From Paraburkholderia franconis (lineage in GTDB: Bacteria; Pseudomonadota; Gammaproteobacteria; Burkholderiales; Burkholderiaceae), in the NCBI RefSeq assembly GCF_009362735.1, contig NZ_WHNP01000015.1, positions 62,001 through 126,000 on the forward strand: a stretch of DNA of 64,000 nucleotides, in the 5' to 3' direction. The position numbers and the translations under genes are program-made. The notes under the pieces are model-generated. The model saw nothing but the letters and a program-made list of their open reading frames with translations. It searched no databases and had not been told where the DNA came from. Positions 37,269 through 46,833 of this stretch are shown here, one piece after another (position 1 is the stretch's first letter; each line of letters starts with the position of its first letter).

Positions 37269-38587
37269 TGAGCACACTGAATCTCGTGCCGGGCTCATCC
37301 GCCGGTTCAATCGCAGCCGAAGAAACGACGACGTACGACGCCTGTGTAATCGGGCTTGGTTATATCGGCCTGCCGACGGCGGCGATCGCAGCCCAACGCT
37401 CGATTCGCGTGCTCGGCGTCGACATCGATGCCCGCGTGATCGAGGCGGTCTCGCGCGGCACGATTCACATCGAAGAGCCCGGGCTCGCCGAGCAGGTCGC
37501 GCATGCAGTGGAACGCAAGATGCTCAGTGTGGCACGCCTGCCGGAACCGGCATCAGTGTTCCTGATCGCCGTGCCCACGCCGTTCACCGACGGTCACGTT
37601 CCGGACCTGAAGTATGTGCGCAGCGCGGCTCTGTCGGTTGCGCCAGTGCTCAAGCGGGGCGATCTCGTTGTCCTGGAATCGACCTGCCCGGTCGGTGCGA
37701 CGGAGCAGATGTGCGAGTGGCTCGCGCATGCGCGGCCCGATCTCACGTTCCCGCACCGGGGCGACACCGCGACGCCCGATGTGTTCGTCGCCTATTGTCC
37801 CGAGCGCGTACTGCCTGGTCGCACCTGCATCGAACTCGTGAAGAACGATCGCGTAATTGGCGGTATCACGCCTGCGTGCGCGCATCGCGCAGCGGCGTTT
37901 TACCGTCGCTTTGTGGAGGGCGATTGCGCGGTGACGGATGTGCGTACGGCCGAACTGTGCAAGCTGTCTGAGAACAGTTTTCGGGACGTGAACATTGCAT
38001 TTGCGAATGAGCTCTCGCTGGTCGCGGCGCGCTTCAATGTGGATGTCTGGACGCTGATCCGTCTCGCGAACCGTCACCCGCGCGTGAATATTCTTGAGCC
38101 GGGACCAGGCGTCGGTGGGCATTGCATCGCGGTCGATCCGTGGTTCATCGTGAGTGGCGCGCCAGATGAGTCACGTCTGATCCGCAAGGCGCGCGAAGTC
38201 AACGACTACAAACCGCAGTGGGTGCTCGATAAGGTGCGCCGCGCGATTGCAGGCCATCGCGAGAAGGGCCCCGTCGAAAACGTGTGCATCGCGGTGATGG
38301 GGCTGGCATTCAAGCCAGATGTCGACGACCTGCGCGAAAGTCCGGCAGTTGCGATCGCCCATGCGCTGATGCGCGAACCCGGCTGCCAGCTGCTGATTGC
38401 AGAACCGCATATCGATACGCTGCCGGCGGAGCTGCAGGGCCCGAACGCATGGCTCATCGAAGCGGACGCAGCCATAGCGATGGCGGACGTGTGCGTCGTG
38501 CTCGTCAAGCATCGTGCATTTCTGTCGCTCGATCTTGCCCAGTTGACCGGCAAGACGATCGTCGACACGAAGGGACTGTGGCAATAA
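37268..38587 (+). CDS. wecC: UDP-N-acetyl-D-mannosamine dehydrogenase
   Basis: The 439-residue enzyme has the NAD motif GLGYIGLPTAAIAAQ, the TAELCKLSENSFRDVNIAFA segment with the catalytic Lys and Asn, and the nucleophilic Cys in GPGVGGHCIAVDPWF. These match WecC/WbpA-type dehydrogenases, which oxidise UDP-ManNAc to UDP-ManNAcA with two NAD. The GTG start overlaps the kinase stop by one base. The presence of wecB in the opposite arm supports the ManNAc specificity over UDP-GlcNAc. Confidence 0.9.
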   Translation: MSTLNLVPGSSAGSIAAEETTTYDACVIGLGYIGLPTAAIAAQRSIRVLGVDIDARVIEAVSRGTIHIEEPGLAEQVAHAVERKMLSVARLPEPASVFLIAVPTPFTDGHVPDLKYVRSAALSVAPVLKRGDLVVLESTCPVGATEQMCEWLAHARPDLTFPHRGDTATPDVFVAYCPERVLPGRTCIELVKNDRVIGGITPACAHRAAAFYRRFVEGDCAVTDVRTAELCKLSENSFRDVNIAFANELSLVAARFNVDVWTLIRLANRHPRVNILEPGPGVGGHCIAVDPWFIVSGAPDESRLIRKAREVNDYKPQWVLDKVRRAIAGHREKGPVENVCIAVMGLAFKPDVDDLRESPAVAIAHALMREPGCQLLIAEPHIDTLPAELQGPNAWLIEADAAIAMADVCVVLVKHRAFLSLDLAQLTGKTIVDTKGLWQ

Positions 38588-38588
38588 C

Positions 38589-39938
38589 GTGCGCGGCATT
38601 CGAGTTCCGGCCATTGCGCGAATCGCAAACCTCACGCGCAGCCCGTCGTTTGCAAGGCTCACCAGCAATGCCGGCTGGAGCGTTGGCGGCGCGCTCGCCG
38701 GGCGAATCGCGGCGCTTGTCTCAGCAGTGCTTCTTGCGCGCATCCTCGGTCCGGCGCGCTACGGCGAGTACGTGCTGGTACTGGCCACAGTCACTTCGGT
38801 CGCCAGTCTCTCGACAAGCGGCCTGGGGCTGGCCGCCAGCAAATATCTGGGGGACTTTCATGGCGCAATCGAGTCGCGTCGGGACGTCGGCGTGGTGGTC
38901 GTCGGAATGAGCGCGTTTGGCTATGCTGGGCTTTCGGGTGTCGCGCTTGCACTGGTCGCGCCGCTACTCGCATTGTGGCATTTTCATCACGCGGCGATGC
39001 GCGGTCTGCTTGAGCTTGGGTCACTGGCCGTCGTGCCAGCGATCGTACAGGGCGTGGTGCAGGGCGCACTGAACGGGCTGGAGCGCTTTCGTACGAATGC
39101 GCTGATGACGACCAGCAGCGCGTTGTCGCTCGCGTGCACCGTCCCGTTCTGCGCGTGGCTTGCGGGCGCGGCAGGTGCACTCTGTGCGTTGATCGCCGTG
39201 ACGGGCGCGTGGTCGTTTTATGGTGTGTGGGTAGCACGAGCGGGCATCGACTGGCGCGGCGCGTTACGCACGGCATGGCTGCGCGACGAGACCCGCCGCT
39301 TTGTTGCGCTTGGCACGCCGGTCGTAATGAGTGCACTCGTGATGGCGCCGATCAACTGGATCGCGCTGTCGTTGCTCGCGAGTACGCCCGCTGGCTTTGC
39401 ACAGGTGGGGCAGTTCAATGCTGCTTATCAGTGGTATATCGGCCTGACTTTCATTCCGGCGGTCATCGCCGGGACGGTGCTGCCTGTACTGTCGCGGATG
39501 CGCGCATCGGGCGATGGCCACGGCTTCGCGTTGCTGACACGTCACAGCATCGTCGCCAATACGCTCGTCGCGTGCGCGTCTTCGCTGGTAGTAGGACTTG
39601 TCGCAGGGCGGCTGATGGCGCTGTATGGGGCCGCCTACCGCGACGCCGCTCCGCTGCTGCGCTGGCTTGCGGTGGCTGCGGCGGCAAACGGTCTTAACGC
39701 GGCAATCGGCCAGATCATGACGGCGAGCAACCGTTTATGGATCGGTCTCTTCGTGAACCTGCTGTGGAGCGCCATCTATCTCGGCTGGGCGAGCTGGCAG
39801 GTGCCGCGTGTGGGCGCGCTGGGCCTTGCGCAAGGACTCGTGGTCGCATATGTGGTGCACACACTGATTCATCTCGGTTTTTTGCGTCGGCATGTGCGTG
39901 AAGCGGCCGCCGGCGAGCGCCACGGGAGACCCGCATGA
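38589..39938 (+). CDS. Polysaccharide flippase (Wzx-like)
   Basis: The 449-residue hydrophobic protein has 12-14 probable membrane helices and the MVF/RfbX start GWSVGGALAGRIAALVSAVL followed by LARILGPARYGEYVL. It should flip the lipid-linked repeat unit across the inner membrane. It starts with GTG one base after the wecC stop and overlaps the next gene as ATGA. Confidence 0.85.
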   Translation: MRGIRVPAIARIANLTRSPSFARLTSNAGWSVGGALAGRIAALVSAVLLARILGPARYGEYVLVLATVTSVASLSTSGLGLAASKYLGDFHGAIESRRDVGVVVVGMSAFGYAGLSGVALALVAPLLALWHFHHAAMRGLLELGSLAVVPAIVQGVVQGALNGLERFRTNALMTTSSALSLACTVPFCAWLAGAAGALCALIAVTGAWSFYGVWVARAGIDWRGALRTAWLRDETRRFVALGTPVVMSALVMAPINWIALSLLASTPAGFAQVGQFNAAYQWYIGLTFIPAVIAGTVLPVLSRMRASGDGHGFALLTRHSIVANTLVACASSLVVGLVAGRLMALYGAAYRDAAPLLRWLAVAAAANGLNAAIGQIMTASNRLWIGLFVNLLWSAIYLGWASWQVPRVGALGLAQGLVVAYVVHTLIHLGFLRRHVREAAAGERHGRPA

Positions 39939-41128
39939 GCAGCGCGGTCTTCGTCGATGTGCTCAACCTCGTGTGCACGCTTGTCGGGTCGGTATGGCTC
40001 GTGCGGCGTGACCGGTTCTGCGGCTTCTTTGCACTGGTGGCGAGCTATTACGCGTTCCTCGTCCTTGTATTCCATCTGGGCGGTGTGTTCATCCATCAGG
40101 AAGGATTCACCGGCAAGATCTACGAAATCGACGAACGCACCTTTGTGCAGGTAAGTCTGTATGCAGCCACCTTCAACACACTGTTTCTCGTGGTGTTGTC
40201 GGTGGGCGCCCGGCCCTTCGAACTGGCGCAGCGCCTGACAGACATCGATATGGGCCTGGTTACCAACGTCTATTTCGGCCTGTTCATAATCGGCGCGGTG
40301 CTTTACTTCTTCGAATCGAGCTCGTTCGATTACGCCGGCTATGTGTCGTTTCGCGGCGTCGCCTATGGCTGGGTACTGCTGATCGTCGGTACGTCCTCTC
40401 TCGTAACAGCCTATCTGCGCCGCAGCTATCTGTATCTCGCGACTGTGCTGCTGGTTTATGCGTATTTCTGCTTCAAGACAGGCGTGCGCTCGTTTTTGCA
40501 GATGCCATTGCTGCCGCTCGCGATCCTGTCACTGGCGAACTCGGACCGCGATCTCGGCAAGAAGCTTGCGCTGTACGGTGGCGTGCTGCTCACTGCTGCG
40601 TTTGCGCTACTGTTTCTGCGCTCAAGCGGGGAATTGGCACTACCCGAGATATTTCTCGTCCATGGACTGCACGTGGTCTTCTATTCTTACAGCGGCAACG
40701 ACCAGCATACGGTATCGCCGCTGATCGGATTCGCTATTGGCTTCGTCAATTTCTTCGCGAAGATTGACCTCGATTCGCTCGACCCGGCTATCCGCTTTGC
40801 GCAGGATTTTTTCGGTTTCACCACACCCGATGGGTTCTATCACATGCCGTTCACCTGGTACGCGGATTCATTCGCAGCACACGGTTATATGGGGGTAGCG
40901 TACGGCGCAGTATGGGCCGTGCTTATTCGCGGACTCAAATGGCTGGTGTTGCGCGATCCGCTCACCCTTGCAGCGTTCCTTCCGCAGGTGTGCTGGGTGT
41001 GTTTCTTCGTGATTCGCGGAGCGGCGGCAAATGCAACCAATTCAATCACGACGGCGATCTGGCTCTCGATCGCGGTATACGGCTTTCTCAGAATCGCATC
41101 CGTTGGAGCAATGCAACGTGCGCGTTAG
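39935..41128 (+). CDS. Probable polysaccharide polymerase (Wzy-like)
   Basis: The 397-residue protein is highly hydrophobic with about ten membrane segments and a periplasmic loop in the second half (GFTTPDGFYHMPFTWYADSF), the architecture of O-antigen/oligosaccharide repeat-unit polymerases. Wzy proteins share little sequence, so the call rests on topology and on position between Wzx and Wza. The start ATG overlaps the flippase stop (ATGA). Confidence 0.7.
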   Translation: MSSAVFVDVLNLVCTLVGSVWLVRRDRFCGFFALVASYYAFLVLVFHLGGVFIHQEGFTGKIYEIDERTFVQVSLYAATFNTLFLVVLSVGARPFELAQRLTDIDMGLVTNVYFGLFIIGAVLYFFESSSFDYAGYVSFRGVAYGWVLLIVGTSSLVTAYLRRSYLYLATVLLVYAYFCFKTGVRSFLQMPLLPLAILSLANSDRDLGKKLALYGGVLLTAAFALLFLRSSGELALPEIFLVHGLHVVFYSYSGNDQHTVSPLIGFAIGFVNFFAKIDLDSLDPAIRFAQDFFGFTTPDGFYHMPFTWYADSFAAHGYMGVAYGAVWAVLIRGLKWLVLRDPLTLAAFLPQVCWVCFFVIRGAAANATNSITTAIWLSIAVYGFLRIASVGAMQRAR

Positions 41129-41175
41129 CGGATGCGGTTTCCGCACAGGCTCATATTTTCCAGAACCTAGCATTC

Positions 41176-42354
41176 ATGAAACAGATTGCTGTCACTCTTG
41201 CCTCTCTATTGTGTGTCGTCCTGGCCGGCTGTGCAGCCGCCCCGGGCATGCGATTCAATCCCGGTCCGGCCACGCAGACGCAGGGCGGCGACCACCTCGT
41301 TGTCAACGGTCAGCACTATGTGCTGTTGCCGCTTACGGTCGCGGGCGTAAACTCGGTCGCGTCGACGCCCTTGCGTCCGGCGGCGCCTGTATCGGCGACG
41401 GATCTCGCGCAGCCGAACGACGTTTATAAGTATCGGGTGGGGGCGGGTGACGTACTGCATGTCGTTGTATGGGATCATCCGGAGCTGAACAACCCGGGCA
41501 TCGGCGCACAGGTCGCGGGAGGGACGCAGCTGGGCAGTGCACAGTCGCTTGCCGCACAGGCGGTCGCGTCCGCCAATGGCGGCGACGCGCTCGGACGGGT
41601 TGTACAGGCGGACGGGACGATCTACTACCCGTATGTTGGTGCGTTGCGCGTTGCGGGCAAGTCGGTGCCGGAAATTCGCCGTGAGCTGACGTTGGGCATT
41701 TCACGCTACGTGCGTGCGCCCCAGCTCGACGTGACCGTAATGAGCTTTCGGAGCCAGAAGGTGTACGTGACAGGCGAAGTCAGGCAGCCCGAGGTACTAC
41801 CTTTAACTGACGTGCCCTTGAACGTCGCCGATGCAATCGGGCTTTCCGGTGGCGTGACGCCCGACGCCGACCTGGCCGGCGCGACGCTCACCCGGGGACA
41901 CGTGCAGATCTCAGTGGACCTTTATCGGCTGCTGTATCGTGGGGATATGCGCAATAATCTGCGGCTCGTCGATGGGGACATCATCGACATTCCTAACCGG
42001 CGCATCAAAAAGGTGTTCCTGATGGGCGAAGTCGCCAAACCGTTGTCGATTCCGATGCCGACTGACGGTCCGTATACCCTGGCTGAAGCGTTGAACGATG
42101 GGGGCGGAATGAACCCGCTGACCTCGAACGCCAGGCAGCTGTACCTCGTGCGGGCAAGCGGCCCCGATACGACCACAGTGTTCCATCTCGACTGTTCGTC
42201 ACCTGTCGCGGTCGCGCTCGCCGATCAGATCGTGCTGTCGCCGCGCGACATAATTTACCTCGATACGGCGAGCGTCACGCGATTCGGCCGGGTCGTATCG
42301 CAACTGGTGCCGTTCGCCGGTGGCCTGGCAAATATCAAGACCCTAGGCATGTAA
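41176..42354 (+). CDS. Polysaccharide export outer-membrane lipoprotein (Wza-like)
   Basis: The 392-residue lipoprotein has a signal peptide ending in the lipobox LAGC, then a polysaccharide biosynthesis/export domain (VGAGDVLHVVVWDHPEL) and SLBB-type repeats (QKVYVTGEVRQPEVLPLT, KKVFLMGEVAKPLSIP). It would form the outer-membrane export channel with the Wzc-like kinase. A longer frame to 40912 overlaps wzy and is rejected; the ATG at 41176 starts the signal peptide. Confidence 0.9.
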   Translation: MKQIAVTLASLLCVVLAGCAAAPGMRFNPGPATQTQGGDHLVVNGQHYVLLPLTVAGVNSVASTPLRPAAPVSATDLAQPNDVYKYRVGAGDVLHVVVWDHPELNNPGIGAQVAGGTQLGSAQSLAAQAVASANGGDALGRVVQADGTIYYPYVGALRVAGKSVPEIRRELTLGISRYVRAPQLDVTVMSFRSQKVYVTGEVRQPEVLPLTDVPLNVADAIGLSGGVTPDADLAGATLTRGHVQISVDLYRLLYRGDMRNNLRLVDGDIIDIPNRRIKKVFLMGEVAKPLSIPMPTDGPYTLAEALNDGGGMNPLTSNARQLYLVRASGPDTTTVFHLDCSSPVAVALADQIVLSPRDIIYLDTASVTRFGRVVSQLVPFAGGLANIKTLGM

Positions 42355-42395
42355 TGCGCATGGGAATCTCAGCGACCATCGCGAAGGAGCACGAC

Positions 42396-43616
42396 ATGCA
42401 AGTAAAACGCCGGCGTTTTCTGTTTGGCTCACTGATGGCGGGCGCATCCGTGTTACCTGCGCGCGCTGGCACGCAGCAGCCCCAGACACCGTCCGGCGAC
42501 GGTGTGTCGGTTTATAAATTCGGCGCCGTGGGCGACGGCCGGACTGACGATAGTGAGGCAATCCAGCGTTGCCTGTCCTATGCGGCACGCGCGCGCTGCC
42601 GGCGAGTGCTTGTTGGTGCGAATCACGTGATTACCGACCTCGATCTGACAGGTCTCTACTACGGCGGTCTCATCATCGAGGGAACCAATACTACGCACCA
42701 GCCTGTGCCTGGCCACGCGAACTTCATCGTGCGTGGTACCGCGTCGCAGGGACTGGATATATCCGGCACGTCGGGCCTCGTATTGCGCAACCTGACGTTT
42801 GCGGGCTTGCCTTCCGACGCGCCGCGCAGTGCGGTCTTCGCTTCGCGCGTGGCAGGCGCCAACGAAAGTTATGGCCATTCCTTCGAGAACGTGCGCTGCT
42901 ATGGGCGGTTCACCTGCGCGGCGTTGTACAACTATGCGGGCGAGGTGTGGAGTTTCCGGCAGGGGGACTATCGCAACGACGCCGGGTTTGCGACGTTGTA
43001 TTTCACGACCTTCAACTCACTAGGCCTGAAGTCGAAGTTCCGCGAAACGGATGCGCACGTGCGCCCGCTGACCGTTACAACGCTTGGCAACCTGACCGTT
43101 TATTACAACGCACGGGATGGCGCGGCAATCTGGTTCGAGCAGGACCCGGGCACACCGCCCGACGCGACGGTGCAGCAGATCAAGATCGAGGACTGTTACG
43201 TCGTCGCACGCGGCCAAGCCCGAGCTACGTTCAGATTCTCTGACATCATGGGCAACGTGCGGATCGTCGCATGTAGAGACGAATCGTTTGCACGCGGCGA
43301 TTCCGATGCGGCCGTCACCTGCATTCTGGTCGACGGCATGCGAAACCTACGCGGGTTGACGCTGGAAGACAACGTGTTCTTTCCGCGCTCGTTTGTGATC
43401 GACGCACTCGCACCCGTGCAGGACTACCGGGCCGCGGGGAACTATGTCTGGAACAAGCCACGTGTCTGGCGCTTTACGCAACTGGCCAACGCGACGCATG
43501 CGACGCTATACGGCAATGAGCTCTTCGTTGTTACTGGACGCGCAGATCGCGTCGAAGTCAGCGCCGTAAATCGTCAGACGGGCGTGAACAATGTGCGTAT
43601 GACACTGCGTAGCTGA
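42396..43616 (+). CDS. Pectate-lyase-superfamily (right-handed beta-helix) protein, Tat-type signal
   Basis: The 406-residue protein starts with a twin-arginine-like signal (VKRRRFLFGSLMAG) and enters the pectate_lyase_3 domain at VYKFGAVGDGRTDDSEAIQR. This fold is found in polysaccharide lyases, hydrolases and epimerases. Its place after wza suggests it trims or modifies the exported polymer, or clears it from the periplasm. The ATG at 42396 is chosen for its GAAGGAG upstream; the longer frame to 42354 lacks a ribosome-binding site. Catalytic residues cannot be named. Confidence 0.8.
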   Translation: MQVKRRRFLFGSLMAGASVLPARAGTQQPQTPSGDGVSVYKFGAVGDGRTDDSEAIQRCLSYAARARCRRVLVGANHVITDLDLTGLYYGGLIIEGTNTTHQPVPGHANFIVRGTASQGLDISGTSGLVLRNLTFAGLPSDAPRSAVFASRVAGANESYGHSFENVRCYGRFTCAALYNYAGEVWSFRQGDYRNDAGFATLYFTTFNSLGLKSKFRETDAHVRPLTVTTLGNLTVYYNARDGAAIWFEQDPGTPPDATVQQIKIEDCYVVARGQARATFRFSDIMGNVRIVACRDESFARGDSDAAVTCILVDGMRNLRGLTLEDNVFFPRSFVIDALAPVQDYRAAGNYVWNKPRVWRFTQLANATHATLYGNELFVVTGRADRVEVSAVNRQTGVNNVRMTLRS

Positions 43617-43689
43617 AAAGAATCCAGCTCAGGCTTTGAGGTGAGGTAGCTGCAGCATGGCCGTCTGAAACCGCAGCGCAGTGGCCAGG

Positions 43690-43940
43690 TAGTCTTATGC
43701 AGTGCGCATCAACTCTTCCTTCCCATCTCCAGTCTGGCCGAGGGGCATCTGGACTGGAGCGCCGGGAGCGGTTCGCTTGGCGAGTATCCCGATGTCACAC
43801 AGATCGCAGTCGACGGCAAAAATGCTGCTCGCTGGGTGAGGTCCTTTGCCGCAAAGCACCAGGTTGATCCCAGACACCTGCCGCGCTTTGCAGAGTGCAG
43901 CTATCGCAGTAACGCGTGCGGTGCAAAAGCAGCAGGCAGA
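43690..43940 (+). pseudogene. Coding-like remnant of unknown function
   Basis: A start-less plus-strand frame reads LPISSLAEGHLDWSAGSGSL, then GEYPDVTQIAVDGKNAARWV, in protein-like sequence to a stop near 43940. No in-frame start codon or ribosome-binding site is visible, so this is probably the end of a decayed gene. I do not recognise the family. The rest of 43617-44040 shows nothing else. Confidence 0.3.
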
Positions 43941-44040
43941 TAGTTATGAGCGTCAGCTAGTGACAGACGTCACTGCATGCGGCAATGCGACGCCGTACGA
44001 TTTTCCTTGCCGAGGGATTCTACGAGATGCCATCAAAGCA

Positions 44041-44340
44041 ATGACAAAGACGAAATTTTTGCTCGCTACGAGCCGTAGTCGCGACCACGACGATCAGATC
44101 CGGGCGTCGTTTGCGACCCGCTCCCTTCACGATCTGCTGTCGGAAGAGGAAATCCGCCAAGTCCAGCAATGGACCGACGAGTGGTTGATTCTGGCAGTGA
44201 AGGAGGGGGTCCTGAAATGGCCCCATGCGATTGACGAAGCAACGATCCGAGATATTCAGACTTGCTACAGAATGAAGATGACGCCGGAAGAAGCGGTGCA
44301 TTTCTTCAGTCGCATGGGTGATGAAGGCACGTTGTTCTGA
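44041..44340 (+). CDS. Hypothetical small protein
   Basis: The 99-residue product has two acidic amphipathic helical stretches (LSEEEIRQVQQWTDEWLILA and MTPEEAVHFFSRMGDE). The frame is open upstream to 43846, but the ATG at 44041 begins the protein-like part. There is no clear ribosome-binding site and no known domain. It sits between the pectate-lyase-like gene and yjbH. Confidence 0.4.
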   Translation: MTKTKFLLATSRSRDHDDQIRASFATRSLHDLLSEEEIRQVQQWTDEWLILAVKEGVLKWPHAIDEATIRDIQTCYRMKMTPEEAVHFFSRMGDEGTLF

Positions 44341-44429
44341 CCTTTGCTGATCGTTCCTGACGCGCCATGTGCCATATAGTTAGTATGACTATACACTTGC
44401 GGACGCCATAGCTAGGAAACCATCGAAGC

Positions 44430-46814
44430 GTGCACGTACGACACCAACCATTCGCATTGAGCGCCATGTCACTCGCCGTGGCTCTCACGCTCTCGGTGGC
44501 TGCACAGGCGGCCGCTCCACCTGTGCTGAATTCGCTCGGGCAGGCAGGCGGGCTGGTCATTCCTTATGCGTTTGCTTTGCCAGAAGGGACTGCGGAGGCT
44601 CAATACAACCACTTTCTGGATCCCCGCTTCGGTGCGCGCGCGACCGGCGCGCAGATGTACTGGGGAGCGGTGGGTCTCTTGCCCTATGTCGAGGTGTCAG
44701 GCGGGCTGGCCAATTACCCGGGCAACGTGCCCGCGGCCTTCTCCGGTGCTGATCATTTCTTGTTCCGGCATCTGATGGCCGACGTCAAGGTGCAGGTTCC
44801 ACGGTTTTTCCGCTACCAGCCGGCGATCGCATTTGGCATGACGGATGTTGGCGGCCAGACGCATTATTTCCGTTCGACATACGGTGTCGTCTCGCAGAGC
44901 TTCGGACCTGCGACACTGAGCGTTGGCTACGGGCAGGGCGATCGCCTTAACGGGATCTTTGGTGGTGCGGAGGTATCGCTTTGGAACACCGGAGCGTCGC
45001 TGCTCGTGGAAGACGACTCGAAAACGCCCTATGCGGGTTTTCGTTACCAGTCACCCGGAGTCAGTTGGCTTGCCGGCGCGAGCTTCGTTGGAACGGTGTT
45101 GCGGTCGCTGCGTTCGACGTACGGCGTTGCTCCGCGCACTTCATTCTCGGTTGGCGTGCAGATTCCGCTTGGACACCGCTTTGACGCTTCACCCGTCGAA
45201 CACACGCCCGCGGACTCGAATCTGCCAGCAAACATCGGTGTAGAGGACAACCTTGCTGCGCATGCGGGTGCGCTGCCGCCAGACATGCGGGGCCTGGCAG
45301 CCGAACTACCGCCCGCGTCGCACGTTGACATCGCGGACCGCGATTTCGCCGTTGCGCCGACGCGTCCAGCTACCCGATTGACGCTTGCAGGCGTCGATGA
45401 CGTGTGGTCCGGAAGGGAGCGGGTCGCGCAATTGCCGGAGCCCGCGAAATCCGATTCCGTTGTCGACGAAACGGCAGCGCTCGATACCGTCGCCGCGCAG
45501 CTGTTTGCTGCGGGACTGGAACGTGTGCGCGTGGGTGTCCGCGAGCGTGACCTGATCGTCGAATACGAAAATCACCGCTACAACCAGAACGAAGCTGACG
45601 CGCTTGGCATCGTGCTCGGTGTGGCTAGCGCGGGTGCGCCGCGCGAAGTGGAACGGATCCACGCGGTAATCAAGAAAGATAACCAGATATTGGGGGAGCT
45701 GACTGTCACTCGCGATGCCTATGCGCAGTTCCTCGTGAGCGGTACGCCTGGCGATCTGGCTATATCGATGACGATGCGCTTGCGACCCGACTACGATGCG
45801 AATTCTGTCGAATGGCACGGGGACGAGCACCGACATGGTCTTACGCGCCTTGAGGTCAGGCCGATCGCGAGTTATCTGTTCGGCACCGAATACGGGAATT
45901 TGGATGCGTCGATCGGCGTCAACGTTGTGGGCCACATACCGCTGTGGAAGGGTGCTGAGCTGATCGGCAGCTACGTGGCGCCCATCTATCACACGGCGAA
46001 CATGGATGACGGCCGCGTCTACAGCAAATACAGGTTGCAGGCTGGCTTGTCAGATGCCGCCCTCGCACAGAGTTTCTGGATCGCGCCGCAGGTCTTGAAC
46101 GTGCTGGCAGTCGGCAAGTTCGATTTCCACTACGTGGGTGCCGAAAACGAAACGACTTTATTCGTTCCGGGCCACCCCGATCTGGTGCGATTACGTCTCG
46201 CGTATCTGCATCAGCAGCCGGGTACCGACCACCTGCCGCATGAGATCAATGCATCACTCACGTATCGCTGGGTGCAGCCCGCCTGGAAGCTTTGGGTCGA
46301 AGCCGGCGCGGCGCGTTTTGTCGGCGGAGACAAGGGACCATTGATTACCTTCACGCGCTGGTTTGACGACGTTTCGTTTAGTGTGCATGCCGAGCATAGC
46401 GGACAGGGTACTTATGCGGGCCTCGCCATCGGCTTCCCGCTGACCCCGCGACAGGGCATGAAACCCGGCATCACGCAGATCGATGGCGCTGACCACTTCG
46501 CTCTCGACTTCCGCACCCGCGTCGGCGCCCCCAATTATGTCGCTCCGAACGCGGTTGAAAATCTCGGCTTTGCTTATGGCACGCAGAAGATGCTGCTGAA
46601 CGAGGGTCGCTTCAGCGCACAGTATTTTGCGACCCAGTTGAAGCGCATGCGGGACGCATACGAGCGCTACGCCGCTGCGCCGACCGGATTGGTGACGGTG
46701 TCACGCTCGTCAGGCGCGGTATCTGCGATCGGCGCGACGAAGGGGCGCGTGGCGTGTGCGAATTTCTATCGGGCGACAGGTGCTCAGGCCCAACAGCTCA
46801 ATGGTTGTCAGTAA
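44430..46814 (+). CDS. YjbH-family exopolysaccharide outer-membrane protein
   Basis: The 794-residue protein has an N-terminal signal sequence (LSAMSLAVALTLSVAAQAAA) and long beta-barrel stretches characteristic of YjbH (DUF940): SLGQAGGLVIPYAFALPEGT at the start and NLDASIGVNVVGHIPLWKGA in the second half. A middle domain at about 330-430 (VRVGVRERDLIVEYENHRYN) resembles the periplasmic part. YjbH proteins belong to exopolysaccharide operons of the yjbEFGH/gfc type and probably help secretion. The start is a GTG at 44430. Confidence 0.85.
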   Translation: MHVRHQPFALSAMSLAVALTLSVAAQAAAPPVLNSLGQAGGLVIPYAFALPEGTAEAQYNHFLDPRFGARATGAQMYWGAVGLLPYVEVSGGLANYPGNVPAAFSGADHFLFRHLMADVKVQVPRFFRYQPAIAFGMTDVGGQTHYFRSTYGVVSQSFGPATLSVGYGQGDRLNGIFGGAEVSLWNTGASLLVEDDSKTPYAGFRYQSPGVSWLAGASFVGTVLRSLRSTYGVAPRTSFSVGVQIPLGHRFDASPVEHTPADSNLPANIGVEDNLAAHAGALPPDMRGLAAELPPASHVDIADRDFAVAPTRPATRLTLAGVDDVWSGRERVAQLPEPAKSDSVVDETAALDTVAAQLFAAGLERVRVGVRERDLIVEYENHRYNQNEADALGIVLGVASAGAPREVERIHAVIKKDNQILGELTVTRDAYAQFLVSGTPGDLAISMTMRLRPDYDANSVEWHGDEHRHGLTRLEVRPIASYLFGTEYGNLDASIGVNVVGHIPLWKGAELIGSYVAPIYHTANMDDGRVYSKYRLQAGLSDAALAQSFWIAPQVLNVLAVGKFDFHYVGAENETTLFVPGHPDLVRLRLAYLHQQPGTDHLPHEINASLTYRWVQPAWKLWVEAGAARFVGGDKGPLITFTRWFDDVSFSVHAEHSGQGTYAGLAIGFPLTPRQGMKPGITQIDGADHFALDFRTRVGAPNYVAPNAVENLGFAYGTQKMLLNEGRFSAQYFATQLKRMRDAYERYAAAPTGLVTVSRSSGAVSAIGATKGRVACANFYRATGAQAQQLNGCQ

Positions 46815-46833
46815 CTTCCTTCTGGAGAGACCG

